Source: an uncultured Alistipes sp. (lineage in GTDB: Bacteria; Bacteroidota; Bacteroidia; Bacteroidales; Rikenellaceae). From it: DNA of 64,000 nt. A program made the position numbers and the translations under genes. Of this stretch, positions 26,544-36,269 are shown one piece after another. The stretch is taken from assembly GCA_910584485.1 (NCBI GenBank), contig CAJUAV010000009.1, forward strand, positions 1 to 64,000. Reading direction: 5' to 3'. The stretch's first letter is position 1; each line of letters opens with the position of its first letter. Below the pieces are notes generated by a model. That model did not search any database, had not been told where the DNA came from, and was given only the letters and a program-made list of their open reading frames with translations.

Positions 26544-27614
26544 TCAGAGGAGGAAGATTTTGAGCAGCAGCTCGCGCAGCAGCTCCCCGTCCGAGGCGCC
26601 GCCGCCGCCCAGCCCCTTGCTGCGGGCATCGTACTCGCGCAGCAGCCCCAGCACGGCGAAGAGCTTGCGGTTGGGCCATGCGGCGGCCTGCTGGCGGATC
26701 TCGCCGACGACGTAGAGGCTCGGCTTGCGCAGGATCTTCATCAGCTCCGCATCCGACGGGAAGGGGCGCTGTTTGTAGCGGGCGAGCCATTGCAGGTACC
26801 CCACCGTGAAAAGGTCGCGGAACTGCCCGAAGAGGGCCGCGACGGTCAGCAGCAGCGGATTGGCCTTGGGGTTGCGGGCGAAGTGGTCGGCGATGAGCAG
26901 CGCCCGCCCCGCATCGCGCGCGACGACCGCCTTGCAGAGCTCGAAGTTGTTGAAATCCTTCGAGATGCCGATGTTGGCCTCGATGTCGGCATCCGTGATG
27001 CGCTTCGTTCCCGCGGGGAGCGAGACGGTCAGTTTTTCGAGTTCGTTGGCGATTTTCGCCACGGAGGTTCCGAGGTGGTCCGTCAGCATCGCGAGGGCCT
27101 TGCGGTCGATCTGCAGGCCGCGCCCCTCGATGAAGCGCTGCAACCAGGCGGCGATCTCGTAGTCGCGCGGCACCACCGACTCGAAGACCGTGCCGTTGGC
27201 GGCGCAGCCCTTGTAGAAGGCCGAACGCTTGTCGGCGTTCTTCTCCTTGTGGCAGAGCACCAGGATGGTCGTCGGCGAGGGTTTCTGCGTGTAGTACGAG
27301 AGCTTCTCGATCTGCCGCAGCTGCTGCGCCTCGCGCACGATCACCACCTGGTACGACCCCATCATCGGCAGCTGGCGGCAGAGGTTCACCACCTGCCCCG
27401 CCTCGCAGTCGCGGCCATAGACGGTCACCTGGTTGAAGGCGCGCGACGCCTCGTCGAGGATCGTCGTCGCCAGCTGCTCGGAGAGGCGGTCGATGAAATA
27501 GCTCTCCTCGCCCATCAGCAGATAGATCGGCGAGAAGCGGCGCGCCGCCGCCTCGGCGGCGATGCGCTCGAAGGCGGCGACCGAATCGCCGAATTTCACG
27601 CTGCTTTTGGCCAT
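26544..27614 (-). CDS. holA: DNA polymerase III subunit delta
   Basis: This 356-residue clamp-loader subunit opens the sliding clamp. The family features are the N-terminal YLLMGEESYFIDRL segment (in place of a functional P-loop), the LPMMGSYQVVIVREA stretch of domain I, and the C-terminal helical collar domain (LLTVAALFGQFRDLF). It lies 4 bp after tilS and 1 bp before the aminotransferase-like gene, in the murB operon. Confidence 0.92.
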   Translation of the reverse strand: MAKSSVKFGDSVAAFERIAAEAAARRFSPIYLLMGEESYFIDRLSEQLATTILDEASRAFNQVTVYGRDCEAGQVVNLCRQLPMMGSYQVVIVREAQQLRQIEKLSYYTQKPSPTTILVLCHKEKNADKRSAFYKGCAANGTVFESVVPRDYEIAAWLQRFIEGRGLQIDRKALAMLTDHLGTSVAKIANELEKLTVSLPAGTKRITDADIEANIGISKDFNNFELCKAVVARDAGRALLIADHFARNPKANPLLLTVAALFGQFRDLFTVGYLQWLARYKQRPFPSDAELMKILRKPSLYVVGEIRQQAAAWPNRKLFAVLGLLREYDARSKGLGGGGASDGELLRELLLKIFLL

Positions 27615-27618
27615 GTCG

Positions 27619-28962
27619 TCACAATATTTCGCGGGTGATGCACAACACCTCGTCCGTTCGGTCCGTGAGGCGGTAGCGGTCGTCGATGCGGCGTCCGACG
27701 ACCCAGACGATCTCGTCGCCCGACAGCAGCACGAACTGCCGCTGCTTCTCGGGCAGCGAGACCTTCTCGTCGATCAGAAAATCGCTCACCTTCTTGCGCC
27801 CCGTCATGCCGAAGGGGACGAACCAGTCGCCCTCGCGCCAGCGGCGCAGCGTCAGGGGCCAGCGCAGCAGCGCCGCGTCGAGCTGCGCCCGATGGGGCGG
27901 CACGCCGAAGGTCTCGACCAGGTCGATGCTCCGCGTCTCGAAGTGGAGCACCGAGTTGCCCCCGTAGGCGCGCAGGGCCCCTTCGGGCACCGACACCTCG
28001 CAAGGATCGTCGTCGGCGATCGGCGAGACGACCACCGTGCCGCGGTCCGTGCAGGCGACGCGGTCGCGGGCATAGAAGCGGCGGCCCGAAGCCCCCTCGT
28101 CGAGGGCGCGGCAGAGGGCGTCGATCACGTCGCCCTTGAAGCCATAGGCCGAGCTCAAGAGTTCGTAGAGCACGAAGCGGCGCGGGAAGCGGGGATCGAT
28201 CCGCTCGGGGCGGATCCGGTCGGTGTCGCCCGTCCGCTCGACGGCCCTTTCGCGCACCAGCTCGATCGCCTGCGCGATGAACTCCTGCGCCTCCGCCAGG
28301 CGGGCGATGTTGCGCTGCATGAGGCTCGTGAAGCGGGGGTTGATCTCGCGGATGCGCGGGATGAGCCCCAGCCGTATCTTGTTGCGGAGGTATTTCGTCG
28401 AGCGGTTCGACGAATCCTCGCGGTAGGGAATGCGGTTGGCCACGGCGTACTCGAGGATCTCCTTGCGCGTGGCGAAGGTGAGGGGGCGGACGATGCGGCC
28501 CGCCTGCATCGAAATGCCCGTCAGGCCGCGCAGCCCCGTTCCGCGCAGCAGGTTGATGAAGAAGGTCTCGACCGAGTCGTCGGCGTGGTGCGCCACGGCG
28601 ATCGCCGCGTAGCCCTCCGCCGTGCAGAGCTCGCCGAACCAGGCGTAGCGCAGCCGCCGCGCCGCCATCTCCATCGATTCGCCCGTGCGCTCCATCTCGG
28701 CCGCCGTGTCGAAGCGGCGGTTGTAGCAGGGGACGCCGAGCCGCGCGGCCGTCTCGGCCACCAGCACCTCGTCCTCGTCGCTCTCGGCGCCGCGCAGCCC
28801 GAAATTGCAGTGGGCCACGCCGACGCGGTAGCCCGAGGCGACGCAGAGCGAAAGCATCACCATCGAGTCGACGCCCCCCGAGACGGTCAGCAGCAGGCGG
28901 TCGTCGTGCGTGAAGAGGCCGTTTTCGGCCACGTAACGCTGGAAGCGGGCAAGCAGGGCCAT
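27619..28962 (-). CDS. tilS: tRNA(Ile)-lysidine synthase
   Basis: The 447-residue enzyme uses ATP and lysine to convert C34 of the tRNA-Ile CAU anticodon to lysidine. The PP-loop motif is SGGVDS (28-33). The conserved HCNFGLRGAES and AHHADDSVETFFINLLRGTG blocks follow, and the C-terminal TilS domain includes the GMTGRKKVSDFLIDEKV motif. The start at 28962 (MALLARFQRY) lies 5 bp after the murB stop. The long upstream frame overlaps murB and was rejected. Confidence 0.95.
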   Translation of the reverse strand: MALLARFQRYVAENGLFTHDDRLLLTVSGGVDSMVMLSLCVASGYRVGVAHCNFGLRGAESDEDEVLVAETAARLGVPCYNRRFDTAAEMERTGESMEMAARRLRYAWFGELCTAEGYAAIAVAHHADDSVETFFINLLRGTGLRGLTGISMQAGRIVRPLTFATRKEILEYAVANRIPYREDSSNRSTKYLRNKIRLGLIPRIREINPRFTSLMQRNIARLAEAQEFIAQAIELVRERAVERTGDTDRIRPERIDPRFPRRFVLYELLSSAYGFKGDVIDALCRALDEGASGRRFYARDRVACTDRGTVVVSPIADDDPCEVSVPEGALRAYGGNSVLHFETRSIDLVETFGVPPHRAQLDAALLRWPLTLRRWREGDWFVPFGMTGRKKVSDFLIDEKVSLPEKQRQFVLLSGDEIVWVVGRRIDDRYRLTDRTDEVLCITREIL

Positions 28963-28967
28963 CGTCG

Positions 28968-29978
28968 TTACAGGATATTGACCTCCGTATCGATCTCCAC
29001 GCCGAAGCGCTCGGCCACCCGCTGCTGCACCCGACGAGCGAAGGCGATCACCTCCGCACCCGTGGCGCCGCCGCGGTTGACGAGCACGAGCGCCTGCCGT
29101 TCGTGGATCCCCACGCGCCCCTCGGCATACCCCTTGAGCCCCGTCCGATCGATGAGCCACCCCGCGGCGAGCTTCACCCGCGCGGGGTCGGCCGTCGCAT
29201 AGTGCGGCATGTCGGGATGGTCCGCCAGCAGCCGTTCGGCCGTCGCGCGCTCCACCACGGGGTTCTTGAAGAAGCTCCCCGCGTTGCCCGTCACGGCGGG
29301 ATCGGGCAGCTTCGCGCGGCGGATCGCGCAGATCGCCTCGCGGATGTTGCGCAGCGTCGCACCGCCCCGCGCGGCCACCTCGCGCTCGACGTCGCCGTAA
29401 CCCAGCCCGGGCTGCGGACGGCGCCCGAGGCGCACCTCGATCGCCGTGATGACGACACGCCCCTTCAGTTCGCGCTTGAAGATGCTGTCGCGGTAGCCGA
29501 AGGCGCAGGCGTCGCGTTCGAGCACCCGCTCCCGCAGCGTTTCCGTGTCAAAGCAGTGCACCCGCTCGATGACGTCCTTCGCCTCGCAGCCGTAGGCCCC
29601 GATGTTCTGCACGGGAGCGGCCCCCGCCTTGCCCGGGATGAGCGAAAGGTTCTCGATACCCCACAGCCCTTCGTCGACGGCGCGGGCGACCAGGTCGTCC
29701 CACTCGACCCCCGCCTCGACGCGCAGCAGCACGCTCGCCGCATCCTCCTCCAGGCACTCGATGCCCCGCGCGACGGGGGTCAGAAGCAGCCCTTCGTAGT
29801 CGCGCGTGAAGAGGATGTTGTTGCCGCCCGCGAGAACCGTCCAACGGTCGGGCACCCTGGCGGCGAAGAGGCTCCGCAGCTCCTCCGCCGTCTCGAACTC
29901 GACGAGGCAGGCGGCGCGCTGTTCGACCCGAAAGCTGTTGCGGTCGCGTAAATTTATCTGTTCGTAACGCTGAATCAT
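28968..29978 (-). CDS. murB: UDP-N-acetylenolpyruvoylglucosamine reductase (type I MurB)
   Basis: The 336-residue FAD enzyme reduces UDP-GlcNAc-enolpyruvate to UDP-MurNAc, the second committed step of peptidoglycan synthesis. The FAD-binding segments are TVLAGGNNILF and SLIPGKAGAAPVQNIGAYG. The proton-donor serine lies in NAGSFFKNP, and FGYRDSIFK carries the conserved Tyr/Arg. It is the first gene of murB-tilS-holA-aminotransferase-like. Its -7 box is only 4 bp from the ATG, so the mRNA may be leaderless. Confidence 0.95.
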   Translation of the reverse strand: MIQRYEQINLRDRNSFRVEQRAACLVEFETAEELRSLFAARVPDRWTVLAGGNNILFTRDYEGLLLTPVARGIECLEEDAASVLLRVEAGVEWDDLVARAVDEGLWGIENLSLIPGKAGAAPVQNIGAYGCEAKDVIERVHCFDTETLRERVLERDACAFGYRDSIFKRELKGRVVITAIEVRLGRRPQPGLGYGDVEREVAARGGATLRNIREAICAIRRAKLPDPAVTGNAGSFFKNPVVERATAERLLADHPDMPHYATADPARVKLAAGWLIDRTGLKGYAEGRVGIHERQALVLVNRGGATGAEVIAFARRVQQRVAERFGVEIDTEVNIL

Positions 29979-29982
29979 GCAG

Positions 29983-29990
29983 CAAAGTTA
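29983..29990 (-). promoter_or_regulatory. murB: murB promoter -7 box abutting the start codon
   Basis: The complement reads TAACTTTG. Its last base is 4 bp from the ATG (29978), so transcription should start at or next to the initiation codon. Confidence 0.6.
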
Positions 29991-30001
29991 GAAATTTTTA
30001 T

Positions 30002-30009
30002 TAACTTTG
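30002..30009 (+). promoter_or_regulatory. Promoter -7 box for the DUF4301 gene
   Basis: TAACTTTG matches the -7 consensus and lies 40 bp before the ATG. It is divergent from, and 11 bp away from, the murB box. Confidence 0.6.
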
Positions 30010-30049
30010 AGGATAAAATCGGACCGAACTACCAAAACCTGATCCCAAT

Positions 30050-31483
30050 ATGTTTACCGAAAAAGAGATTCGACAGATCGAGGCCCGCGGACTGACCGTC
30101 GAGGCCGTCGAACGACAGATCGAAAACTTCCGCCGCGGCTTTCCCTTCCTGAAGATCGTCCGCGCGGCTTCGCCCGCCGACGGGGTGCTGACGGTCGACG
30201 AGCGGCGCGCCGCAGAGGCCGTCGCCCGCTACGAAAAGGCTGCGGACGGGCTCGAAATCGTCAAGTTCGTCCCCGCCTCGGGGGCCGCGACGCGCATGTT
30301 CAAGGAACTCTTCGCCTTCGTCAACGAGGGCAAGCGCGGAGCGGGCATCGACCGCCTCCTGGAGCACATCGAAGAGTTCGCCTTCTGGCCCGAGCTGAAG
30401 GCCGTGCTGCCCGCCGGGGCCGACGACAAGCAGATCGTCGCGGCGATCGTCGGCGAGGGGCTCGGCTACGGCTCCAAGCCGAAGGGGCTCGTCACCTTCC
30501 ACGCCTACCCCGAGGGGGCGCGCAAGGCGGTCGAGGAGCACCTCGCCGAGGGTGCCGCCTACGCCGCCTCGAACGGACGCGTGCGCATCCATTTCACCGT
30601 CTCGCCCGAGCACATGGAGGGCTTCCGCAGCCTGCTCGCCGAGAAGGTGCCCGCCTACGAAGAGCGCTACGGCGTGCGCTACGACATTTCGTTCTCGGTC
30701 CAGAAGCCTTCGACCGACACGATCGCCGTCAACCCCGACAACACCCCCTTCCGCCAGGAGGACGGTTCGCTCCTCTTCCGCCCCGCGGGCCACGGCGCGC
30801 TGATCGAGAACCTGAACGAGATCGATGCCGACATCGTCTTCATCAAGAACATCGACAACGTGACGACCGACGCCCGCCGCGGCGACACGATCCGCTGCAA
30901 GAAGCTCCTCGCGGGGCTGCTCCTCGAGTTGCAGGAGCGCTCGTTCGAGTACCTCAAGGCCCTTGAGGTCGGAGGCGCCGAGCTCGAACCGATCGCCGCC
31001 TTCATCGAAAACGAGCTCTGCGTGAAGCTCCCCAAGAACTACGACATCGCGCTGCTCAAGCGCATCCTCGACCGTCCGATCCGCCTCTGCGGCATGGTCC
31101 GCAACGAGGGCGAACCCGGCGGCGGCCCCTTCTGGGTGAAGAACGCCGACGGCACCGAGTCGCTCCAGATCGCCGAGTCGAGCCAGATCGCCCCCGAGGA
31201 TCTGCCCCTCATGCGGCAGGCCACCCACTTCAACCCCGTCGACCTGGTCTGCGGCGTGAAGAACTCGAAGGGGGAGCATTTCGACCTGCGCCGCCACACC
31301 GATCCCGCGACGGGCTTCATCTCGTCGAAATCGGCCGGCGGCCGCGAGCTGCGCGCCCAGGAGCTGCCCGGCCTCTGGAACGGCGCCATGGCCGACTGGA
31401 ACACCGTCTTCGTCGACGTCCCCGTCTCGACCTTCTCGCCCGTGAAGGTGGTGCAGGACCTGCTGCGCGAGCAGCACCGCTGA
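30050..31483 (+). CDS. DUF4301 domain protein
   Basis: The 477-residue protein belongs to the DUF4301 family, widespread in Bacteroidota. The segment FVPASGAATRMFKELFAF (about 74-91) is reminiscent of the nucleotide-binding loop of sugar nucleotidyltransferases, and later GFRSLLAEK and NPDNTPFRQEDGSLLFRPAG are family-conserved. A nucleotidyltransferase-like fold is suggested, but no activity is established. No signal peptide is seen. It is monocistronic, with its own promoter and a strong terminator. Confidence 0.85.
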   Translation: MFTEKEIRQIEARGLTVEAVERQIENFRRGFPFLKIVRAASPADGVLTVDERRAAEAVARYEKAADGLEIVKFVPASGAATRMFKELFAFVNEGKRGAGIDRLLEHIEEFAFWPELKAVLPAGADDKQIVAAIVGEGLGYGSKPKGLVTFHAYPEGARKAVEEHLAEGAAYAASNGRVRIHFTVSPEHMEGFRSLLAEKVPAYEERYGVRYDISFSVQKPSTDTIAVNPDNTPFRQEDGSLLFRPAGHGALIENLNEIDADIVFIKNIDNVTTDARRGDTIRCKKLLAGLLLELQERSFEYLKALEVGGAELEPIAAFIENELCVKLPKNYDIALLKRILDRPIRLCGMVRNEGEPGGGPFWVKNADGTESLQIAESSQIAPEDLPLMRQATHFNPVDLVCGVKNSKGEHFDLRRHTDPATGFISSKSAGGRELRAQELPGLWNGAMADWNTVFVDVPVSTFSPVKVVQDLLREQHR

Positions 31484-31504
31484 TCGCCGCCCCGACGCGA
31501 CGCT

Positions 31505-31537
31505 GCGCGCACCCGAAAAACGGGTGCGCGCTTTTTT
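31505..31537 (+). terminator. Rho-independent terminator of the DUF4301 gene
   Basis: GCGCGCACCCG and CGGGTGCGCGC form a perfect 11-bp stem around AAAAA and are followed by six T. Confidence 0.95.
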
Positions 31538-31635
31538 CGTGCGAAGGCCCCCGCAGCGGACGTTTCGAACAAAAAAAACACGCTTCGGCATACAAGTTTT
31601 TCGCGGCGGGCGCCTTTCGGCCGAAAAAATATCAC

Positions 31636-31643
31636 TATCTTTG
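31636..31643 (+). promoter_or_regulatory. V-ATPase operon promoter -7 box
   Basis: TATCTTTG matches the consensus, about 66 bp before the first ATG, in an AT-rich leader. The -33 position (about 31612) has no TTTG. Confidence 0.65.
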
Positions 31644-31709
31644 GGTGCCGAAAACGACTGCATCGGCAAACGGAAAGCAAATCAATAATTATCAAATATT
31701 TATCTATCT

Positions 31710-32327
31710 ATGGACAACAAACTCCAGCAACTGACGCAGCGCCTCTTCGAGGAGGGGCTGGAAAAGGGTCGCACCGAGGCCGAAAAGCGGATCGCCGAGG
31801 CCGAAGCCGCCGCCGCGAAGATCGTGGCCGACGCCCGCCGCGAGGCCGAAGAGATCGTCAAGCAGGCCGAGCTCAAGGCCGAGGATACGGCCAAGAACAC
31901 CGAGACCGAAATCGCCCTGGCGGGCAAGCAGGCCGTGGCGCACCTCAAGTCGGAGATCGCCTCGCTGATCGTCGCCCGCACGACGGCCGAGGGGCTCAAG
32001 GCCGCCTCGCTCGACGCCTCGTTCCTCAAGGAGCTGATGTTGTCCGTGGCCCGCAACTGGAACGGCGCCTCGGCCGGCAAGGTCGAGCTGCGGGCGCTGC
32101 TGCCCGAGACCGAGCGCGCGCGCCTCGACGAGGCCTTCGCCGCCGGCACGCGCGAGCTGCTCGCCGCCGGCATCGAGGTGGGCTACTCGGAGCGCGTCAA
32201 GACGGGCTTCCGCATCTCGGAGAAGGAGGGCGGCTACTACATCTCGTTCGCCGACGCCGATCTGGAGGCGCTCGTTTCGGAGTACCTGCGCGAGAAGGTC
32301 GCCGCGATGCTGTTCAACCGCGCGTAA
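31710..32327 (+). CDS. atpE: V-type ATP synthase subunit E
   Basis: The 205-residue peripheral-stalk subunit has a long Ala/Glu/Lys-rich coiled coil in its N-terminal half (about 5-80) and a compact C-terminal domain (about 110-205), as in archaeal/bacterial V-ATPase E. It is the first gene of the operon, ahead of the DUF2764 gene by 10 bp. It links the A3B3 head to the membrane subunit I. Confidence 0.85.
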   Translation: MDNKLQQLTQRLFEEGLEKGRTEAEKRIAEAEAAAAKIVADARREAEEIVKQAELKAEDTAKNTETEIALAGKQAVAHLKSEIASLIVARTTAEGLKAASLDASFLKELMLSVARNWNGASAGKVELRALLPETERARLDEAFAAGTRELLAAGIEVGYSERVKTGFRISEKEGGYYISFADADLEALVSEYLREKVAAMLFNRA

Positions 32328-32337
32328 CCGAGGGGCC

Positions 32338-33171
32338 ATGTTCGCCAGAAACTACTACACGCTCGTAGCGGGCTTCCGCGAGTATGCGATCGACGCCGAC
32401 CGCAAGGGCTTCGACGCCGAGGCGATCCGCGCCGAGGTGCTCGAAGAGCTCTCCGACGCCGACCGCCGCACGGCCCGTCTGCTCTACGCCTACTACGACT
32501 GCGAAAACCTCGTCGCCCGCCGCGCGGGACGCACGGCGCACAACGCGCTGGGCAACCTCGCACCCGAGCAGATCGAAGCCGAGCTCGCCCGCCCGACCCG
32601 CCTGCCCGAAGCGCTGGCCGAGGTGATCCGCGCCTACGCCGACCCCGAGGGGGAGGAGGCCGAGCGGATCGACACCGCACAACGGTTCGAAACGGCCCTC
32701 TTCGGGGCCTACTACGCCCTCTGCGCCCGCTCGCAGAGCCGCTTCCTGCGCGCCTGGTCCGAGTTCGACCGCACGCTGCGCAACGTCGCGGCCGCCCTCA
32801 CGGCACGCACGCTGGGCCGCCCCGTCGAGGAGGCGACCGTCGGCGGAGGCGAAATCGTCGAACAGCTGCGCCGCAGCTCGGCGTCGGACTTCGGTCTGCG
32901 CGGCGAGCTGGCATGGCTCGATGCGCTGCTCGCCGCCGCGGGCGACGAGCAGAACCTCCTCGAAAAGGAGCACCGCATCGACCTGCTGCGCTGGAACGAG
33001 GCGGCCGAGCTCTCGACCTTCGACTATTTCGACATCGACGCCGTGCTCGCCTACCTCGTGCGCATCAACCTCGTCGCCCGCTGGGCGGCGCTCGACCCCG
33101 CCCGCGGCCGCGAACTCTTCGACCGCCTCATGGCCGAGCTCGACGGTCGGGACCTGATTAAAATACAATAA
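32338..33171 (+). CDS. DUF2764 protein, V-ATPase operon subunit (C/d-like position)
   Basis: The 277-residue protein, mostly helical, starts with YYTLVAGFREY, the family hallmark. DUF2764 proteins occupy this place between E and A in Bacteroidota, Chlamydiae and spirochaetes. They are thought to replace or correspond to the central-stalk cap subunit C/d; this is inferred from position and helical character. The gaps are 10 bp upstream and 11 bp downstream. Confidence 0.75.
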   Translation: MFARNYYTLVAGFREYAIDADRKGFDAEAIRAEVLEELSDADRRTARLLYAYYDCENLVARRAGRTAHNALGNLAPEQIEAELARPTRLPEALAEVIRAYADPEGEEAERIDTAQRFETALFGAYYALCARSQSRFLRAWSEFDRTLRNVAAALTARTLGRPVEEATVGGGEIVEQLRRSSASDFGLRGELAWLDALLAAAGDEQNLLEKEHRIDLLRWNEAAELSTFDYFDIDAVLAYLVRINLVARWAALDPARGRELFDRLMAELDGRDLIKIQ

Positions 33172-33182
33172 CGACATACACC

Positions 33183-34937
33183 ATGAAAACAACAGGACGT
33201 GTAAACGGTATCATCTCGAACATCGTGATCGTCAAGGCCGACGGACCCGTCGGTCAGAACGAGATCTGCCATGTTTCGGTCGGTGATACGAAGATGATGG
33301 CCGAGGTCATCAAGGTCGTGGGCGACGACGCCTACGTCCAGGTATTCGACTCGACGCGCGGGCTGAAGATCGGCGACAGCGTGGAGTTCGAGGGACACAT
33401 GCTCGAGGCGACGCTCGCCCCGGGCATGCTTTCGCGCAACTACGACGGTCTGCAGAACGACCTCGAGAAGATGGACGGTCTGTTCATCGCGCGCGGCTCG
33501 ATGACCGACCCGATCGACTACGAGGCCGTGTGGGAGTTCAAGCCCCTGGCGCAGGCGGGCGACACCGTCTCGGCCGCCTCGTGGCTGGGCGAGGTGCAGG
33601 AGCAGTGGGTGGCCCACAAGATCATGGTGCCCTTCACGATGACCGGCACCTACACGGTGAAGAGCGTCGCCGCGGCGGGCTCGTACAAGGTCACCGACAC
33701 GGTGGCCGTCCTGACGGACGCCGAAGGGAAGGAGCACCCCGTGACGATGGTGCAGAAATGGCCCGTCAAGCAGGCGATCCGCTGCTATACGGAGAAGCCG
33801 CGCCCGGGCCGCGTCATGCAGACGGGCGTGCGCGCCATCGACACCTTCAACCCGATGGCCGAGGGCGGTACGGGCTTCATCCCGGGTCCCTTCGGTGCGG
33901 GCAAGACGGTGCTCCAGCACGCCATCTCGAAGCAGGCCGACGCCGACATCATCATCATGGTGGCCTGCGGCGAGCGCGCCAACGAGGTGGTCGAAATCTT
34001 CAAGGAGTTCCCCGAGCTGGTCGACCCGCGCACGGGCCACAAGCTCATGGAGCGCACGATCATCATCTGCAACACCTCGAACATGCCCGTCGCCGCGCGC
34101 GAAGCCTCGGTCTACACGGGCATGACGATCGGCGAGTACTACCGCGCGATGGGTCTGAAGGTGCTCGTGATGGCCGACTCGACCTCGCGCTGGGCCCAGG
34201 CGCTGCGCGAAATGTCGAACCGTCTGGAGGAGCTGCCCGGTCAGGACGCCTTCCCGATGGACCTCTCGGCGATCATCTCGAACTTCTACGCCCGCGCCGG
34301 TCTGGTGAAGCTCACCAACGGACAGACGGGTTCGGTCACCTTCCTCGGCACCGTGTCGCCCGCGGGCGGTAACCTCAAGGAGCCCGTCACGGAGTCGACC
34401 AAGAAGGCGGCGCGCTGCTTCTACGCCCTCTCGCAGGGCCGCGCCGACTCGAAGCGCTACCCCGCCATCGACCCGCTCGACTCCTACTCGAAATACCTCG
34501 AATACCCCGAGATCCGCGCCTACCTCGACGAGCACATCGAGAAGGACTGGGTAGATGCCGTCTACGAGGGCAAGACCTACGTGCAGCGCGGCAAGGAGGC
34601 GAACGACCAGATCAACATCCTCGGCGACGACGGCGTGCCCGTCGACTACCACGAGCGTTTCTGGAAATCGGAGCTCCTCGATTTCGTGATCCTGCAGCAG
34701 GACGCCTTCGACTCTATCGACGCCAACTGCCCGATCGAGCGTCAGCAGATGATGTACAAGATGGTGCTCGAGATCTGCCGCCACGACTTCCCCTTCACCG
34801 ATTTCGAGCAGTGCTCGCAGTTCTTCAAGGGTCTGATCAACCTCTTCCGCCAGATGAACTACTCGGAGTGGAAATCGGAGAAGTTCGAGGATTACAAGCG
34901 TCAGATCGCCGAGTACGTACAGGAAAAAGCCAAATAA
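33183..34937 (+). CDS. atpA: V-type ATP synthase catalytic subunit A
   Basis: The 584-residue catalytic subunit has P-loop GPFGAGKT at 235-242. The A-subunit-specific non-homologous insert lies at about 110-185, and MADSTSRWAQALREMSNRL carries the conserved catalytic-site block. ATP hydrolysis or synthesis occurs here at the interface with B. The length matches the usual 580-600 residues. It is followed by subunit B after 3 bp. Confidence 0.95.
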   Translation: MKTTGRVNGIISNIVIVKADGPVGQNEICHVSVGDTKMMAEVIKVVGDDAYVQVFDSTRGLKIGDSVEFEGHMLEATLAPGMLSRNYDGLQNDLEKMDGLFIARGSMTDPIDYEAVWEFKPLAQAGDTVSAASWLGEVQEQWVAHKIMVPFTMTGTYTVKSVAAAGSYKVTDTVAVLTDAEGKEHPVTMVQKWPVKQAIRCYTEKPRPGRVMQTGVRAIDTFNPMAEGGTGFIPGPFGAGKTVLQHAISKQADADIIIMVACGERANEVVEIFKEFPELVDPRTGHKLMERTIIICNTSNMPVAAREASVYTGMTIGEYYRAMGLKVLVMADSTSRWAQALREMSNRLEELPGQDAFPMDLSAIISNFYARAGLVKLTNGQTGSVTFLGTVSPAGGNLKEPVTESTKKAARCFYALSQGRADSKRYPAIDPLDSYSKYLEYPEIRAYLDEHIEKDWVDAVYEGKTYVQRGKEANDQINILGDDGVPVDYHERFWKSELLDFVILQQDAFDSIDANCPIERQQMMYKMVLEICRHDFPFTDFEQCSQFFKGLINLFRQMNYSEWKSEKFEDYKRQIAEYVQEKAK

Positions 34938-34940
34938 GCC

Positions 34941-36260
34941 ATGACAACACGCGCATTTCAGAAAATATACACCAAGATCGACAACATCACCAAAGCGACC
35001 GTCACGTTGCGCGCCGAGGGCGTGGGCAACGACGAGCTGGCAACCGTGGGAGGCAAGCTGGCACAGGTGGTGAAAATCATGGGTCAGCACGTCACGCTGC
35101 AGGTCTTCGCCGGCACGGAGGGCATCGCCACCGACTCGGAGGTGATCTTCCACGGCGAGCCCCCGAAGCTGAAGGTTTCGGACAACCTCGCAGGCCGCTT
35201 CTTCAACGCCTACGGCGAACCGCTCGAGGGCGGCGAGGCGGTCGAGGGCGAGGCGCGCGAGATCGGCGGCCCGACGGTGAACCCCTTCAAGCGTCTGCAG
35301 CCTTCGGAGCTCATCGCCACGGGCATCGCGGGCATCGACCTCAACAACACGATCGTCACGGGTCAGAAGATCCCCTTCTTCGCCGACCCCGACCAGCCCT
35401 ACAACGCCGTGATGGCCAACGTGGCGCTGCGCGCCAAGGCCGACAAGATCATCCTCGGCGGCATGGGTCTGACGAACGACGACTTCCTCTATTTCAAGTC
35501 GGTCTTCGAGAACGCGGGTGCGCTCGACCGCATCGTCTCGTTCGTCAACACGACCGAGAACCCGCCCGTGGAGCGCCTGCTGGTGCCCGACATGGCGCTG
35601 ACGGCCGCCGAGTATTTCGCCGTGGACAAGGGCGAGAAGGTGCTCGTGCTCCTTACCGACATGACCCTCTACGCCGACGCGCTGGCGATCGTCTCGAACC
35701 GTATGGACCAGATCCCCTCGAAGGACTCGATGCCCGGCTCGCTCTACTCCGACCTGGCGAAGATCTACGAGAAGGCCGTGCAGCTGCCCAACGGCGGCTC
35801 GATCACGATCATCGCCGTGACGACCCTTTCGGGCGGCGACATCACGCACGCCATCCCCGACAACACGGGTTACATCACCGAGGGCCAGCTCTTCCTGCGC
35901 AACGACTCGGACACGGGCAAGGTGATCGTCGACCCGTTCCGTTCGCTCTCGCGTCTGAAGCAGTTAGTCATCGGCAAGAAGACGCGCGAGGACCATCCGC
36001 AGGTGATGAACGCCTGCGTGCGCCTCTACGCCGACGCGGCGAACGCCAAGACGAAGCTCGAAAACGGTTTCGACCTCTCGGACTACGACGAGCGCGCCCT
36101 CAAATTCGCCCGCGACTACTCGCGCAAGCTGCTGGCCATCGACATCAACATCGGCATCACCGAGATGCTCGACACGGCCTGGGAGCTCTTCGCGGCCTAT
36201 TTCTCGAAGGAGGAGGTCGCCATCAAGGCGGAGCTGATCGCGAAATACTGGAAAGCATAA
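34941..36260 (+). CDS. atpB: V-type ATP synthase subunit B
   Basis: This 439-residue non-catalytic nucleotide-binding-fold subunit lacks a P-loop, as expected, and carries LVLLTDMTLYADALAIVSNRMDQIPSKDSMPGSLYSDLA. It alternates with A in the head hexamer. It starts 3 bp after the A stop and is followed by subunit D after 9 bp. Confidence 0.94.
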   Translation: MTTRAFQKIYTKIDNITKATVTLRAEGVGNDELATVGGKLAQVVKIMGQHVTLQVFAGTEGIATDSEVIFHGEPPKLKVSDNLAGRFFNAYGEPLEGGEAVEGEAREIGGPTVNPFKRLQPSELIATGIAGIDLNNTIVTGQKIPFFADPDQPYNAVMANVALRAKADKIILGGMGLTNDDFLYFKSVFENAGALDRIVSFVNTTENPPVERLLVPDMALTAAEYFAVDKGEKVLVLLTDMTLYADALAIVSNRMDQIPSKDSMPGSLYSDLAKIYEKAVQLPNGGSITIIAVTTLSGGDITHAIPDNTGYITEGQLFLRNDSDTGKVIVDPFRSLSRLKQLVIGKKTREDHPQVMNACVRLYADAANAKTKLENGFDLSDYDERALKFARDYSRKLLAIDINIGITEMLDTAWELFAAYFSKEEVAIKAELIAKYWKA

Positions 36261-36269
36261 CGACGCGCA

